A stretch of DNA of 64,000 bases from Dolomedes plantarius. Lineage: Eukaryota; Arthropoda; Arachnida; Araneae; Dolomedidae. The notes under the pieces were generated by a model that saw only the letters and a list, made by a program, of their open reading frames with translations, ran no database searches and was not told the DNA's origin. The stretch spans positions 185,018,781 to 185,082,780 of the forward strand of contig OU015496.1 in the NCBI GenBank assembly GCA_907164885.2, given 5' to 3'. Of this stretch, positions 1 to 11,201 are shown one piece after another. The position numbers were made by a program, and so were the translations under genes. Positions within the stretch are counted from its first letter, which is position 1. Every line of letters begins with the position of its first letter.

Positions 1-22
1 GCAATAGATCGAGATTCCACTC

Positions 23-38
23 TATGTATGTATGTATG

Positions 39-128
<90 letters not shown>
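23..128. repeat. (TATG)n/(TA)n microsatellite
   Basis: A few TATG units pass into a long uninterrupted TA run that ends where Helitron-like sequence begins. Similar TA tracts flank several other elements in the window. Confidence 0.95.
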
Positions 129-131
<3 letters not shown>

Positions 132-1546
132 AGCTTGTCTGTTTGTTTGTCCGCTATAGAATCATAGACTGTTTCACCCACCGGGACCAAATTCAGCACA
201 GTTAATGTTTAGGACCCGAGAAACTTAAATCAGCAAAAACGAAGTTTGGGGCTCAATTAGTTTTTTAAAAATTAATTTTTTAATGATTTTTTGTGCCCGT
301 AAGAGGTGCGAGACCCCCTGTGGATACAGACTTTCAGTGAAATCCGAACCTATCCCTCTTCCCCTGCGCGGGGGATGAGAGCTTCATGGTAATAAACTTT
401 GGCCTTGCCTAACTGACTAACTGACAGATAACGCACAGTCCAAACCGTTAGACATAAAGAGCTGAAATTTTGCATGGTGATTCTTCTATAGTGGAGTTTA
501 TACTAGAGGGGTGACCTGAGAAAGATTTTTGAAAAATTTTTAAATTTTTAAGCTGTTTTTCTAATTTTTTTAAGTTTGCATTTAAAATGGTAATCCGAGG
601 GTTATAAAATTTATATCACGAGAAATATCATAAAAATTCCTTTAAAACGAAATCTTTTTCGAATCGTTACCTCCCTTTTCTGATTTTTGATGAATTTTTA
701 AAGATTAATTTTTAGAATTTAATTAATGAAATGCTGATCACGTGGTTTCTTTTCTTTTTGTGATACTTTAAATTAATTTTGCGTTACGTGCATAACAACG
801 AAATAAATTGACAAATGAAATATTAAAATACGGTAAAAGATAAAATTTAACTACTAGACTAACTGAGATGGGAGTTTTTTAAGAATTCAGTTCAAATTAG
901 TATGTTTTAACACAACTTTCCCAGCTCTGCTTTTTGTCCTTTGTTATTTGCAGTTTTTCTCATCGCTTGAACCGATTTACAATTTGCTTTTTCTATGGTT
1001 TTTGGCCTTAGGAAAATTAAAGACTGATACGGTTTTTGGCCTGTCGACAATAAAAAACCGAATCACCAAAGTAAGGAAAATAGGCTTCATGTGAAATCGC
1101 GCCTTACTTTGAATAAATAAAAAGGGCATCTTGCACTTTACCTTTTGGGTGATATGGAAAAAAGTGTGTCTGTTGGGTGATGTGGAACAAACTGAACTTT
1201 TAAGGGAAAAATAAGTAATAAAGGCAAATGTAAATTATAAAACTTATTTCTAATTAAACAGTGGATTAAACAAATCTAATAAAACAGTAAACTTATTCAA
1301 TCCAAACGTGCGAATCATGCAACACTGTGTTATTAATTCTCAATAAAATCAGACGAAGGTCTGCAGGCTCAAAGTTTCTTTCTTTCTTATTGTTTGTATA
1401 TCATTTCAGTAGAAATGCGCTAAGCGCATTCTGTCTGGCCAGATGAACATGAAGAGCGGGGGTTGTAGCTCAGTATTTTTTTGATGGAATGCATTTAAAT
1501 TTTTATTTCTATATATCTACCCAGGCATCGCCGGGCAATAATGCTA

Positions 1547-1547
<1 letters not shown>
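128..1547 (+). mobile_element. Non-autonomous Helitron-like element
   Basis: The left end has the TATATAAAG...TGTCTGTTTGTTTGTCCGC layout seen at other Helitrons in this window. The right end has a short GC-rich near-palindrome (CCCAGGC-ATC-GCCGGG, one mismatch, around 1520-1535), then AATAATG and a terminal CTAG followed by host T, the usual Helitron 3' signature. The canonical 5' TC is lost in the TA tract. No Rep/helicase coding remains, so it would depend on a helper. Confidence 0.55.

Positions 1548-1616
<69 letters not shown>
1548..1616. repeat. (TA)n microsatellite
   Basis: An almost pure TA run begins directly at the CTAG|T terminus of the preceding Helitron and runs up to the flank of the mariner element. 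Confidence 0.95.
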
Positions 1617-1619
<3 letters not shown>

Positions 1620-1638
1620 CATAAAGTTTGCTTATATA

Positions 1639-3306
1639 CCGAGTGGCCATAATTAAACTGACAGTGCTCACAGTGTTCTGTAGCGTGATCTATTTGCGAG
1701 AATGACGCCACATTTTGTAGGAAGATTAAACAAGACGGGGGACGAAGGATTCCGCGAAAAAATAAATTAGTTCCAAAAGTCACCGCTAGGGGAATATTTG
1801 GCGCTGTGTAATAGAAAATAGAGTGTTAACAAATGCAAATCAATACGGAAATTACCTTTTATTTTGCATTCAAATGAGGTTCAATGTGGCTGCCGTTGTT
1901 GTGGACCACATATTGCATTCAGTGCACAGTATGCACAACAGCAGAAAGTAACATGTCTGCAGGAATCTCCCATACAGTCCGTGATATGTTATCCTTCAAC
2001 GTAGCCAGGTCCTGGACCACTCCTTGATAGACCTTAGACTTAAGGTAACCTCATAGCCAGAAGTCGCATGGGGTAAGATCAGGCGACCGAGGTGGCCATG
2101 CAGTTGGAAAGTAGCTGGTTGGAAAGTCAGCTTGTCTTTGCTGAAGTGCCGGAATGACAAAGCTGTTCAACATGTGGTGATATTTCTCTCCGGTAACAGA
2201 ACAGGTTTCCGGTCCTGTCGGGGTAATGTTCTCATAGAAGAATGGACCTACGATAAATTCCGCTGTGAACCCACACCAAACAGTGACCTTTGGTGAATGT
2301 AAGGGAATTTCTGTGACTGCATGTGGTGATTTGTCATCCCAAATTCGGCAGTTCTGGGTATTCAGTTCCATGCAGGTAAAAGTGGGCCTCGTCTCCCCAT
2401 AAGATTTTCCACGGCCAAGCATCATCCACCTCCATTCTGGCAAGAAAGGTGAGAGCAAAAGTCAATCGCTTATCATGGTCGGGGTACAGTAACTCCTGTA
2501 CACGGCTGATCTTGTACGGATAGAAGTTGATAATCTTTCGTAAGATTTTCTATACCGTACTGTAAGGCATATCCATATTTCGAGCTAATCCACGAGCGCT
2601 AGAGGTGGCAGCAATATTGTCTGGTCCTCTGTCGACAATTGCCGTGGCAACTGCTTCGATTGTATCCTGTGGTACACGTTTTCGTCCTCTGCCTGACTGA
2701 ACCTTCAGAGAACCTTCCATTAACTGACACAGGACCGTTACCTTTACGCATTTTTTTATGCGTTCTAAAAGCACGAAGAGCGGCTGACGCGTTGCACTGG
2801 TTGAAGTAAAAGAATTTGACCAGTAACGCACGCTCAACTAAAGAAGGAGACATTGCACATAAACTTTCAATCCGATTGATTCGAAACGTAACACATTGCC
2901 TTTTAAAACCCACGCAGCTGGCACTGTGCCAATGGATGTAACGTGAAATTTGAATAAAGAACTTCTGCTCAGCGTACGTGATATTGCAGATTACGAGACT
3001 TTATCGGTGTTTATGTAGATTTTACGCTTTTTTAAAAGTGTTGCCATGTTGCACTTGAACTAAATAAGAAAATGTGCATAATAAAGGGTAATTTTATTCC
3101 GTATTAATTTGCATTTGTTAACACTCTATTTTCTATTACACAGCGCCAAATATTCCCCTAGCGGTGACTTTTGGAACTAATTTATTTTTTCGCAGAATCC
3201 TTCGTCCCCCGTCTTGTTTAATCTTCCTACAAAATGTGGTGTCATTCTCGCAAATAGATCGCGCTACAGAACACTGTGAGCACTGTCAGTTTAATTACGG
3301 CCACCC
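1639..3306 (-). mobile_element. Mariner-type transposon with long TIRs
   Basis: Two near-identical inverted repeats of about 230 bp (1639-1868 and 3073-3306) bound this element, and a TA dinucleotide lies at each edge (1637-1638 and 3307-3308). The ends read roughly GGGTGGCCGTAATTAAACTG, with one extra base at the left end. Between them lies a decayed minus-strand transposase. TIRs this long are atypical for classic mariners, which have about 30 bp, but occur in some Tc1/mariner lineages. The arms still match closely despite a dead coding region. Confidence 0.88.
1870..2913 (-). pseudogene. Mariner-like transposase, broken
   Basis: Read on the minus strand from about 2913, the first frame gives an N-terminal helix-turn-helix of the DUF4817 type (VERALLVKFFYFNQCNASAA). 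Near 2720 the reading moves to another frame (GRGRKRVPQDTIEAVATAIV, then ARGLARNMDMPYSTV). The catalytic part follows at 2458-2051, with NTQNCRIWDD, VTVWCGFTAEFIVGPFFYEN and AWPPRSPDLTPCDFWL. The block that should carry the second catalytic Asp (the QDGAPPH-type motif) is missing between QQRQADFPTSYF and PTAWPP, so it looks deleted. A decayed C-terminus continues towards 1870. Frameshifts and the lost Asp make it inactive. Family assignment is by motif recognition. Confidence 0.85.
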
Positions 3307-3349
3307 TATATATGTTATATATGACCAAACTTAAAATAAATATATATAT

Positions 3350-4219
3350 TAGGATTTTCGACTTTGAGCAACTTTTTTAAAACCCGGGATTCGGGTTTGA
3401 CGGTTTTTTAAAATTTAAAACCCGGGTTTACTTGGTTGGGTCCAGGGGGTCAATAGCAAAGAACTAAAATAATAAATAATTTATTAGAAGCATTTAATTT
3501 ATTTCAGAATTTCAAATATAGAAAACAACAGTAAATAAATTTAATGTTAATAAACATATACATATATGTAAAACATAACTAAAAGTGGTACAAATATCTC
3601 ATTTTTTTATAAAACTGCCGTTCAACCATCATTGCACTCAACGTATCATCATTGAGTCGGCTTCTGAGTTTATTAGCAAAGAGACCCATTACAGAAAATG
3701 CTCGTTCTGCTTCCACCGAAGTTGGTCGAATTGTTGTTAAAGGCCGGAAAAGTTTATCTAGCATTTCAGATCTGCTTTTTGTTGCCCGAAATAACTATTT
3801 CTATTCTTATGATATATGAACCAGATTTTGATTTTTTATCATTTTCTTTATTATCATTCTCCTGCAGAAACATACTAAGCTTATCAGATAAGGACATTTG
3901 TTTAGTACAAGCACCTGTACTCGTAGCATCATCCTCAATTTCATCTTTAACTCCCACCTCAACTGCTACTTCTGGTTCAGACTGACCTATTATCATTTAC
4001 GTTGAATAATCGTTTTATTGAGGCTGTTGCCAGATCAAATATTTTGTTTTTATAAATTTTACTACCAAACTCATCATATGGTTGGTCTTGTTTCCAAATT
4101 AAGGAATATGATTGGTATTCTACTGTATTAGATAAATAACTAATTCCCTGGATTTACATTAAAAATTCCCCAGGTTTCGGGTTCGTAAAATCTTTGAAAA
4201 ACCCAGGTCAAAAACCCTA
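3350..4219 (-). mobile_element. hAT-family element, degenerate
   Basis: The ends form a short imperfect inverted repeat (TAGGATTTTCGACTT against TAGGGTTTTTGACCT). They are flanked by an imperfect 8-bp duplication (ATATATAT at 3342-3349, ATGTATAT at 4220-4227). Both ends also carry subterminal AAACCCGGG/CCCAGG-like repeats. The interior codes for a hAT transposase fragment on the minus strand. It appears to have landed in the TA-rich 5' end of the Helitron that follows. Confidence 0.72.
3579..4150 (-). pseudogene. hAT transposase C-terminal half, broken
   Basis: Three minus-strand segments read in order. The first, about 4120-4000, gives KQDQPYDEFGSKIYKNKIFD and continues LATASIKRLFNV. After a frameshift, 3996-3766 is acidic and charged (SLSDKLSMFLQENDNKEN). 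After another, 3764-3579 gives SVEAERAFSVMGLFANKLRS and RLNDDTLSAMM. The last block is the hAT C-terminal dimerisation domain, recognised by the S-x-E-R-x-F-S-x-x-G and KLRSRL motifs. The N-terminal BED finger and first catalytic residues are absent, so this is a non-functional remnant. Confidence 0.82.
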
Positions 4220-5315
4220 ATGTATATATATATATATAAAAAAATGAATGTTTGTTTGTTTGTTTGTTCGTATTTTATGCGCTGCCATACCATTCATCCG
4301 ATTGCAATTCAACTTGGTTAACTTATTGCTTGAACTTGCACGATGGTTATAGACTATTTTCATTCCGCTACGACGTTCCATTCCCAAATTATGTTAGAAG
4401 TATCAATGGATATTGAAAATTGCCAAAAAAATCACCAAATTTCCCCGGATATTTTTGCTCAAAGCCATTGTAACATTTCATTGTTGCCAATTAAATTATA
4501 ACATTTCCATAAAAATAAATAGACGTGAATTAAAAATGTGATTTATTCATATATTGGAGCATGCAAGAACGAATTTGATATATTATTTTCATGTACATGG
4601 CAGGGCCGGAATGTTTCTTTTTAAAAATGAAAATATAAGGATGGAAAGTCATTCATTTTCAATGAATGTGCTATCTATCCATTTCATGAATTGAAACTAT
4701 CCCAAGCTACCTGTTCAAATTCAAATATACTGCAGGACACGTTGACTTAATTGAAACACATGCGTTTAGCCTTGACACGATTTATATAACTGAAGTGACA
4801 TTGAAACATAGCAGATGATTTAGTTTTGAGAAAGAATTACAATCATGAAATACATGTATATTATAATTAAGTAAGTCTGAAAGTGGCATTGAAACGTAGC
4901 AGACGATTTAGTTTTGAGAAAGAATTCCGAGCATGAAATACGTGTATATACTTTTTCTATAATAATTATCAGATTTGCTGTGTTTTAATATTGAATATGA
5001 TCTCAATCCATTCAAACATTATTGATTCTTTTTCTATAATAATAAATCCATTCAAACGTTATTGACTAGCTGTAAATTAATGCTTTAAAATGCCCAAAAA
5101 GAGGAGAGCAACTTTTAATCCTGCAGAAGTAAGGGCAAAATGTCAAAGATTGTTGAGAAATGAGCAATGTGATGAAAAAAAAACAGAAGAGAACGAAGCC
5201 AACAGAATTCGAAATGCAGTTAGACGCATACAAGAATCTGAAGAAAAAAACATTCCCAAGAGCTCGAAGGTAACAGAATTCGAATTGTAGTGATCCGAAT
5301 TGTAGTGATTCGAAT
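4220..5315 (+). mobile_element. Helitron copy A, 3' end missing
   Basis: It is nearly collinear with the element at 25,572-26,715. Both start with a TA stretch then AAATGAATGTTTG, TTCGTATTTTATGCGCTGCC and a shared body, including a repeated GTAGCAGACGATTTAGTTTTG-like unit. Copy A keeps the small MPKKRRATFNP reading frame but runs out at three degenerate GAATTGTAGTGAT repeats (about 5281-5315). It never reaches the GAAGCCGGG...CTAG terminus and is instead joined to segment S. Confidence 0.75.
5090..5290 (+). pseudogene. Helitron-encoded N-terminal ORF fragment
   Basis: A 66-residue basic ORF starts MPKKRRATFNPAEVRAKCQR and has repeated arginine/glutamate-rich units (ANRIRNAVRRIQESEEKN). The same protein start recurs at 26,404 and, with a frameshift, at about 27,205. 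It resembles the charged N-terminal leader of arthropod Helitron Rep/helicase proteins, but no Rep or helicase motif is present. I treat it as a leftover rather than a gene. Confidence 0.5.
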
Positions 5316-5573
5316 TGTAGTGATTAATGTTTATTCTGGAGTGTTTTTCTCCTTATCGTATTTAATTTCTTAAAACTGGGAGTTCTGCTCAAGGTTGACT
5401 TTGCTGTACCAAAGATGGGATGAAATAAAATAAGATTGCTACTTTAGAAGTCCTGTATTTTCATCTTAACCAATAAGGAAAAACATTGTTAGCATTTCAA
5501 AATACTAAACTGTTGGTAGTTGAAATGAGAAGTTCCAGAAATTTATAGATTGCAGTAACATGTGGTGTTGATT
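5316..5573. repeat. Segment S, copy 1 (duplicated at 26.8 kb)
   Basis: From GATTAATGTTTATTCTGGAG to GTGGTGTTGATTTAAGAA this segment matches 26,828-27,089 with only a handful of differences. Here it abuts the truncated 3' end of Helitron A and runs into unique DNA. It has no good ORF. Confidence 0.88.
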
Positions 5574-6756
5574 TAAGAAATGCGTAAATTCACCATTATC
5601 TTGCATCGCACAAAACTATTAGGTGGTATTAGGAACATTTAGTTTCATAGATATGGCAATTTTCAATATTAATCTATGATTTGGGAAACTTTTCCATTGT
5701 GGCAGGTGCTTATCCTTAGGACATTTGCCCATACACATCATGATTTTTATAGGCTACATTTTTACAGGATCAATTTATAGGTGAATCAATATTCCTTCCT
5801 ATGAGGGAACAACAATGAACATTTCTTTTTTTCTCTTTAACCATATTCAAACCTCACCTAACACAGTGGAGTCATGAGATGCTAATAACTATACTACGGG
5901 GATAGTATTTCCAGAAAACTTAAAAAAGAAAAATTATCAGCTTTAGAATTTTGTTTAAGATTCATTCACCAAAATTATTAAAACCAAGCAGAATCTCAAA
6001 ACAAGAAAAAATAAGTAAAATTTTGATGTGCTTTGGGTGCTGATTGGTTAACTTCTCCTGGAAAGTCAATGGGAATAAAAAGTATGTTAGAAAGATGTTG
6101 AGTGCATACAGAAATTTGCAACACAGCTCTGTATTGATCCCTTCAGATAGCAGTGTATTAAATATATGTATTAATTAAAAGTGTGATGCACATTAAAATT
6201 TCTAGGTATTTTTATTTTGAACTCTGATAATAAAAGGTCTTAGATTAGTTAATATTCAGTTGCCTTTGTCTGTTGCATTAGGATATTACATTTCTAATGT
6301 ATGTATGAATGATTTAAGTTATAAAATGCTAATTTTAATTTGACATTCTGATTATTTTAAGTATTAGCCTTCTTTGTACATCTTAGCAGAATTTATTGTA
6401 TTTTATGTTGCATTTTCCTTGGTCTCAGGAACTGTGGTACTGAAGTGAAGAGAAAATATGCATTATATGATGGATACTCAGAATATTGAAATTTTGCATA
6501 TCTTTTAACATTAAATATTAAAACTATTAGCATTTAAAAACTATCGCTTCTGGTATATTGCTCTAGTAATCTGGTATTGCTTTGGTAGTGTGGGCCCTAT
6601 TGGCATGGGTGTTTCTAGCCATTTACAATCAAAGTCCTGGTCTGTTTTGCTCTTTTACAGCAAAAACAATCATGCAGTTTGACTACCACACCTACCAACC
6701 ATGGTAGAGTAAGAGTGCTCCTCATAAAGGCATCAAAGTATTACCCCCTGCCTCCC
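5574..6756. other. No gene seen; AT-rich unique DNA
   Basis: Intron-like or intergenic sequence without a convincing ORF. A pyrimidine-rich TGCTCTTTTACAG near 6650 could be a splice acceptor, but what follows shows no recognisable protein. Confidence 0.6.
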
Positions 6757-6997
6757 AATTGAACCTGCAGTTTGAAGAAGGGAACAAGTGCCAAAAAATG
6801 GAATTTTTTTTTCCCCTCATACTGTTATTTACATATAGATGCTCCTTGTAAGCTGTAAAAGGCACTGAAGTAGCGGGTGAATGTAAAGAATCTTATATAA
6901 AAGTTTAGTGAAGAAAAAATAATAAATAACAGTTTTTTAAATTTCCTGCAAAAATAGTTTTTGGATTCGTTCCCTTCTTCAAACTGCTGATTCAATT
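6757..6997. mobile_element. MITE with GCAGTTTGAAGAAGGGAAC inverted ends
   Basis: Inverted termini of about 28 bp (AATTGAACCTGCAGTTTGAAG at the left, its near complement at the right) enclose about 185 bp of non-coding DNA. The same element lies in opposite orientation at 22,134-22,445. Superfamily not determined. Confidence 0.78.
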
Positions 6998-8200
6998 AAG
7001 AAGTCTAAATTTTTGTTTTAATAATGACAGTCAAAGTTGAAATTCGAAGCTATGAGAACTGCAACTTCCCTGATATCAACTTAGCTACCAGTTGGTTGTT
7101 TAGATGAGTCTGGGATTGAGGAATAACAACTCATCAACAATATAAGTAGTTTTGAATCCTCACATCATATAAGTGTATTGGGGGGGGGGGGGGTTTCATT
7201 CCAAATGAGTTATCTTGGTAAAATATAACTTTAAAATTTTAAGAAATTTATATTTTATCATTACAGTACTATATCATGTACTAAATTTATATGTTGTATA
7301 GACAATTGTGTATGATATCTATATTATTTTTTAATATTTAATTGTTGGCATTTTTTAAATGCATCTCTGTGTTAGTAAATTATAGCACTTATTTTGCCTG
7401 TAGTCATAATAGCTGTTGCACTTGTTAGAAAGTTAGTTTTAATAATAAATCCATAGTTCAGCTAGCCCTAATAAATTTATCTTTTAAAAAAATTTAGAGA
7501 TTTCTGTGAATGATTTTATTAACTTGTTTGTAATAAAAATGAAATTTAGCATTTAAAATTAAGATGTCAGAATCAGCTTTAAACTGTCTAAATAGGTCTG
7601 TTAATCAAAAGATGACTTGTGCTCCAGCCAACCAATCTTGAACAATTTTGATGCAGTTTTTATTCTTGCTCTTAAATGTTCTGAAATGATGTCTCTTTCA
7701 CATAACAGATTATTTGTAATAGAAACATGTAAACTACAGAAGTTGGCAAACAAATTTCAAAATACTGAAAAGTTATGGAAAAGGCTGATTGGAACATAAT
7801 TCTAGAATTGTGATCATTTAAGGTGACCTTGATTATCAGAAAAAAATATTCATGATAAAAATGATCAAAATGCAGTAAAATATTCAGATATATATTGTCT
7901 CCATTCAAATAAATGAAAAATAAATTTTTGAATAAATAAAAGTGCAGTATGCAATGCTTGGGGGGGGGGAGGTTAGGTGAAAAATGTTTTAGTGCAATAA
8001 TGTTTTTAAACTTAATTACTGAACAGTTTATCTGCATCGTTCAAAATAACTTTCCAGCCCAGCATTGGAACCTAGAACCTCCTGTTTTTTAAACTAGCAT
8101 GCTGAACTGTTATACCACTAGGATTTCAGTGCATCACACAGGATCCAAAATAGCAATTAAGGCCTTCGAAGGCTGTGCTGGTGAAAATACTGCCACTATA
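6998..8200. other. No gene seen; contains poly(G) runs
   Basis: AT-rich sequence with isolated homopolymers of 14 G at 7180-7193 and 10 G at 7960-7969. The two ORFs here (7617-7799 + and 7672-8037 -) overlap each other and have composition typical of random AT-rich DNA. Confidence 0.6.
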
Positions 8201-8208
8201 ATTTAGAC

Positions 8209-8966
8209 CAGTGGTTCCCAACCTTGAGTATGCGTACCAGTACCAGTACGCGGACAAGCAGCTGCCGCTACGTGAATTATTTTAAAATTTAAAATGAAAA
8301 TCTATTAAAAATCTGTATTAACAAAAAAAAAAAAGAAATGACTATAATAACTAATAATCCATATGTTTTAATATTTTAGTCAATGGATAACAATGGAATT
8401 TCTTATCCATTGTTTGTGTTGTAATACTTTATTGGGATTTACCTAATCTCAAAAGATGCCATCTACACCTGAATGTTTTATCTATGACCACCCCATAAAA
8501 AATTTGGCTCTCGCCTGCGAATTATAACTGTGTCTATAACTGTGTTTGTGAATTATAACTGTGTCTGAGAAATTTCTTGCCAAGCAGTAAAATTTTTAAT
8601 GCCATTTGCGACCACATATTTATGTGAAAAAGGATTTTCTGCAATGACTGCGATGAAAACCAAATATAGAGCTTTGCTGGACATTGAATCGGATCTTCGC
8701 CTTAAACTGACAAACATTGAGCCCAATATTACTTCTTCAGTTAATAATAAACATGCCCAACCTTCTCACTAATTAGATATTTTTTAAAGTGATTATTATA
8801 TTTTATGTATATGTTTAACAATAAAAATATATCCCAAGTTACTTGTCAATATTACAAATGTTCTCCATTGCATTTTATTCATCATTTCAAAATTTTTGGT
8901 CTACCAGTACGTCATCAAATTGTTTACAACATACAGGTACGGTACTATAAAAGGTGGGAACCCCTT
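8209..8966 (+). mobile_element. hAT element with 8-bp TSD (ATTTAGAC)
   Basis: The termini CAGTGGTTCCCAACCTT and its imperfect complement AAGGTGGGAACCCCTT are flanked by a perfect direct repeat ATTTAGAC (8201-8208 and 8967-8974). Short TIRs of CAGTGGTTCCCAACC type plus an 8-bp TSD are diagnostic of hAT. The 758-bp body keeps only the 3' end of the transposase, so it is a deletion derivative. Confidence 0.93.
8569..8772 (+). pseudogene. hAT/ZBED5-like transposase C-terminal fragment
   Basis: An open frame reads QAVKFLMPFATTYLCEKGFS, AMTAMKTKYRALLDIESDLR and LKLTNIEPNI, ending SH followed by TAA at 8770-8772. This is the end of the hAT-type transposase group related to vertebrate ZBED5 and SCAND3, recognised by LCEKGFS, KTKYR and the L-x(4)-S/N-I-x-P pattern. 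All upstream domains are missing. The fragment ends at a natural stop, as expected for an internally deleted element. Confidence 0.88.
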
Positions 8967-8974
8967 ATTTAGAC

Positions 8975-9674
8975 CAAGCATCCTCAGGGGTGACATCTAG
9001 GGGTTTAATAATAGTGACTCATTCTGCTTTACATTGCTGATATGAGTACTTAATCTCCAAATAGATTATATTTTAGCACAGTTTTAACTTCAAATATTTT
9101 TTCTCTCTGGTAGGGGAGTTTGTGTTATTCCAGCTTATTTCCTATGGGAAATTTGTGAATGAAAATCCTGATGCTCATAAAGTGTTACCTGCTTACTCTT
9201 AAATAGTCTTTTTCTACCTCTATACAAATTAGGAACTTTTCTGGCACTAAAATTTTATTATATCTATATGTGCTTATTACTGAAATTTTAATTATTAAAC
9301 AGCTCTAAATCATTGTAGATAATCCTTAAATTTTCTTAATTGTGTAAGATGTTACATATTTTATTTTAACAATTAGTCTTTTTTACTCTTTATTTAAATG
9401 TAAAAAATACGAAAAAGATTTTAGTGAAACCTGGGATGAAGTTTAGTAAACCAATATGGAGCAAACAAACAATTGAATTTATTTTATTTTTTGTTTACCT
9501 AAAATAAAATAGAGTACTTACAGGCTTCCATTATCATAGCCTTTATGATTAATAACCTCTTAATCTAGTTTATTACTAATGTTATGTTATAGAGCATGTT
9601 GGGAATAATTTTTCATAGCAAGATGCAAGTTAAAACTGCTCTGTCGTATATTATCATGTAATCAAAATATAATG
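8975..9674. other. No gene seen
   Basis: AT-rich unique sequence with frequent stops in all frames and no repeat structure that I could recognise. Confidence 0.6.
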
Positions 9675-10366
9675 CAGTAAGTTCTCAACTTATGTGGTTA
9701 ATTCGTTCCACAACATTCCATGTATATAGAAAGTGCATAAGTTGAAATGTACCAGGTAGTGCTTTTGCCTGTATCAGCACAAGATTTATCGGTATACGTT
9801 TGTGTTGGAGATCTTCAATCCAAATTATCAATAATTTTTCTGTCGTTTCCCTTAAAACACCTCTTAAAATTATCATTGATTGCATAGGAACAGATCTTCA
9901 CGTGTTGCATAGTCCAATCTTTATCCTTTATCACAATGCTAATAGTTTATTCACTCGTACCGTATACACATTCAATGTCTACAATCTTATTACCCTTTTC
10001 ATGACATTTAATAATTTCAATTTAGTTTCCACAGTAATTTCACGTCTTTTTACATCTGCTTATGGTCTGTTCCTTTTTACGGTTTTTGGATGCATTTTTA
10101 AGGGTTTTATGTTATAATTTATATCGTAAACTAACTTGAGTACTGTGTGCTAAACACACTACCATTCGCTGTCAACTAACACTATTATTGGCACCAAACA
10201 CACATGCACAGCTGCCACTCATTTGTACCGGCAATGTTGTGTAACTGTAAACGTGTGAAATGACTGTCTATGAGTTTAGAAAAAAAAAATAATAATTGGA
10301 AATTACAACCACTTATCTGTGAATCCACATAATTCAAGACTCTGTAATTCGAGGACTTATGTACAG
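9675..10366 (-). mobile_element. pogo/Tigger-type element, deletion derivative
   Basis: The left end (CAGTAAGTTCTCAACTTATG) and right end (complement CTGTACATAAGTCCTCGAAT) are of the CAGT...TCCTCGACTTA kind found on Tigger elements; TA follows the right end. The interior contains the DNA-binding half of a Tigger-type transposase on the minus strand. Confidence 0.78.
9685..10115 (-). pseudogene. Tigger/CENP-B-like transposase N-terminal fragment
   Basis: Read on the minus strand from about 10,115, a PSQ/CENP-B-N helix-turn-helix appears as EIIKCHEKGNKIVDIECVYG, with an in-frame stop after TSE. It continues through KICSYAINDNF to a second DNA-binding block, ETTEKLLIIWIEDLQHKRIP followed by INLVLIQAKAL, which matches the CENP-B HTH region of TIGD1-like proteins. 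Stops and frameshifts interrupt it, and the DDE catalytic domain is absent. It is a remnant of the DNA-binding part only. Confidence 0.8.
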
Positions 10367-11051
10367 TAAGTTATTACTTACCTACCTAAAACAGTTTATC
10401 ACTTAACCTTTGACTTCAGTATCAGCTTTGTTTGTTTCAAAGAACTCATTTATATATGTTTATAGACAAAATAGAAACCAGACAATTTGTTGACCTTCTA
10501 TGTTCTGGCTCTTTTTTCTCCCCCCCCCCCCCCTTCCCCTCCCAGTATGGAGTATTGCCATTTCAAATGGGTATGTATAATTGGATATAAAATCAATGAA
10601 CATGGACATCCACCCACTAAGACCTATGTAGATGGTTTTTCTTAACATTGCATGCATAAAATTTAATTCTTTCTCTGAACGAGCAAGCATAAAACAGAAC
10701 TCATTTGTGAAACATGGTGAACAATAGGATTGCAAAATTGTGCTATTGCTAGTTTTCCTGATATTTGCTCATTAGATATTACTAACTTGCTCCCTGTAGC
10801 TGTAGAGAGATTTGCATGTGTATTGTATGAAGAAGTAAAATGGTGCTGAAAAAATATTCACTACTTTTCCCAAAGTATTGCCATTTTTCCTAGCAGAATT
10901 ATTGTACATTTGTATGACTGTAAAAATCGCTTTAGAATGCAGTGTGAGCTTCAGTTAGATTTTGAGGAGTTATCGATATAGGCTATTCATGTTATATTAA
11001 GAATTTTTAACAGTAAGTTATTGCTGTTATCAACATTAATTTAATAGAAAG
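10367..11051. other. No gene established
   Basis: Intron-like sequence with a 14-C run at 10,520-10,533. A short open stretch around 10,745-10,850 begins after a TGA and has no recognisable domain. Confidence 0.5.
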
Positions 11052-11201
11052 AATATGGTAAAGTGGTATTTCTTCAGCAGATGCTGGCAGCACTTAGATG
11101 GAGCTGCTACTCAAGTTGCTGGTGTATTGGAGCCATAACTTTGGCACCCATTTATTTAATTCCTCCTACAAGAATTAATGCATCGTGTTTCCAGCTGAAT
11201 G
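11052..11201 (+). other. Possible internal exon, unproven
   Basis: A stretch of higher GC lies between AATTTAATAG and a near-consensus donor GTGAGT at 11,202. One frame is open throughout (FLQQMLAALRW...IPPTRINASCFQLN). It ends in a phase that does not join the 12,539 exon without a stop. A second frame reads QHLDGAATQVAGVLEP and then stops. No known protein was recognised. Only the donor and the local composition support it. Confidence 0.2.

Noticed and set aside
1544..1783. 79-aa minus-strand ORF ending in a Tyr/Ile run
   Set aside because: Half lies in the mariner TIR and half in (TA)n; no domain.
3698..3985. 95-aa plus-strand ORF
   Set aside because: Antisense to the hAT transposase remnant, which has clear family motifs.
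6650..6756. Exon after TGCTCTTTTACAG
   Set aside because: Acceptor-like, but the open frame runs only to a nearby TGA at the MITE border with no donor and no known protein.
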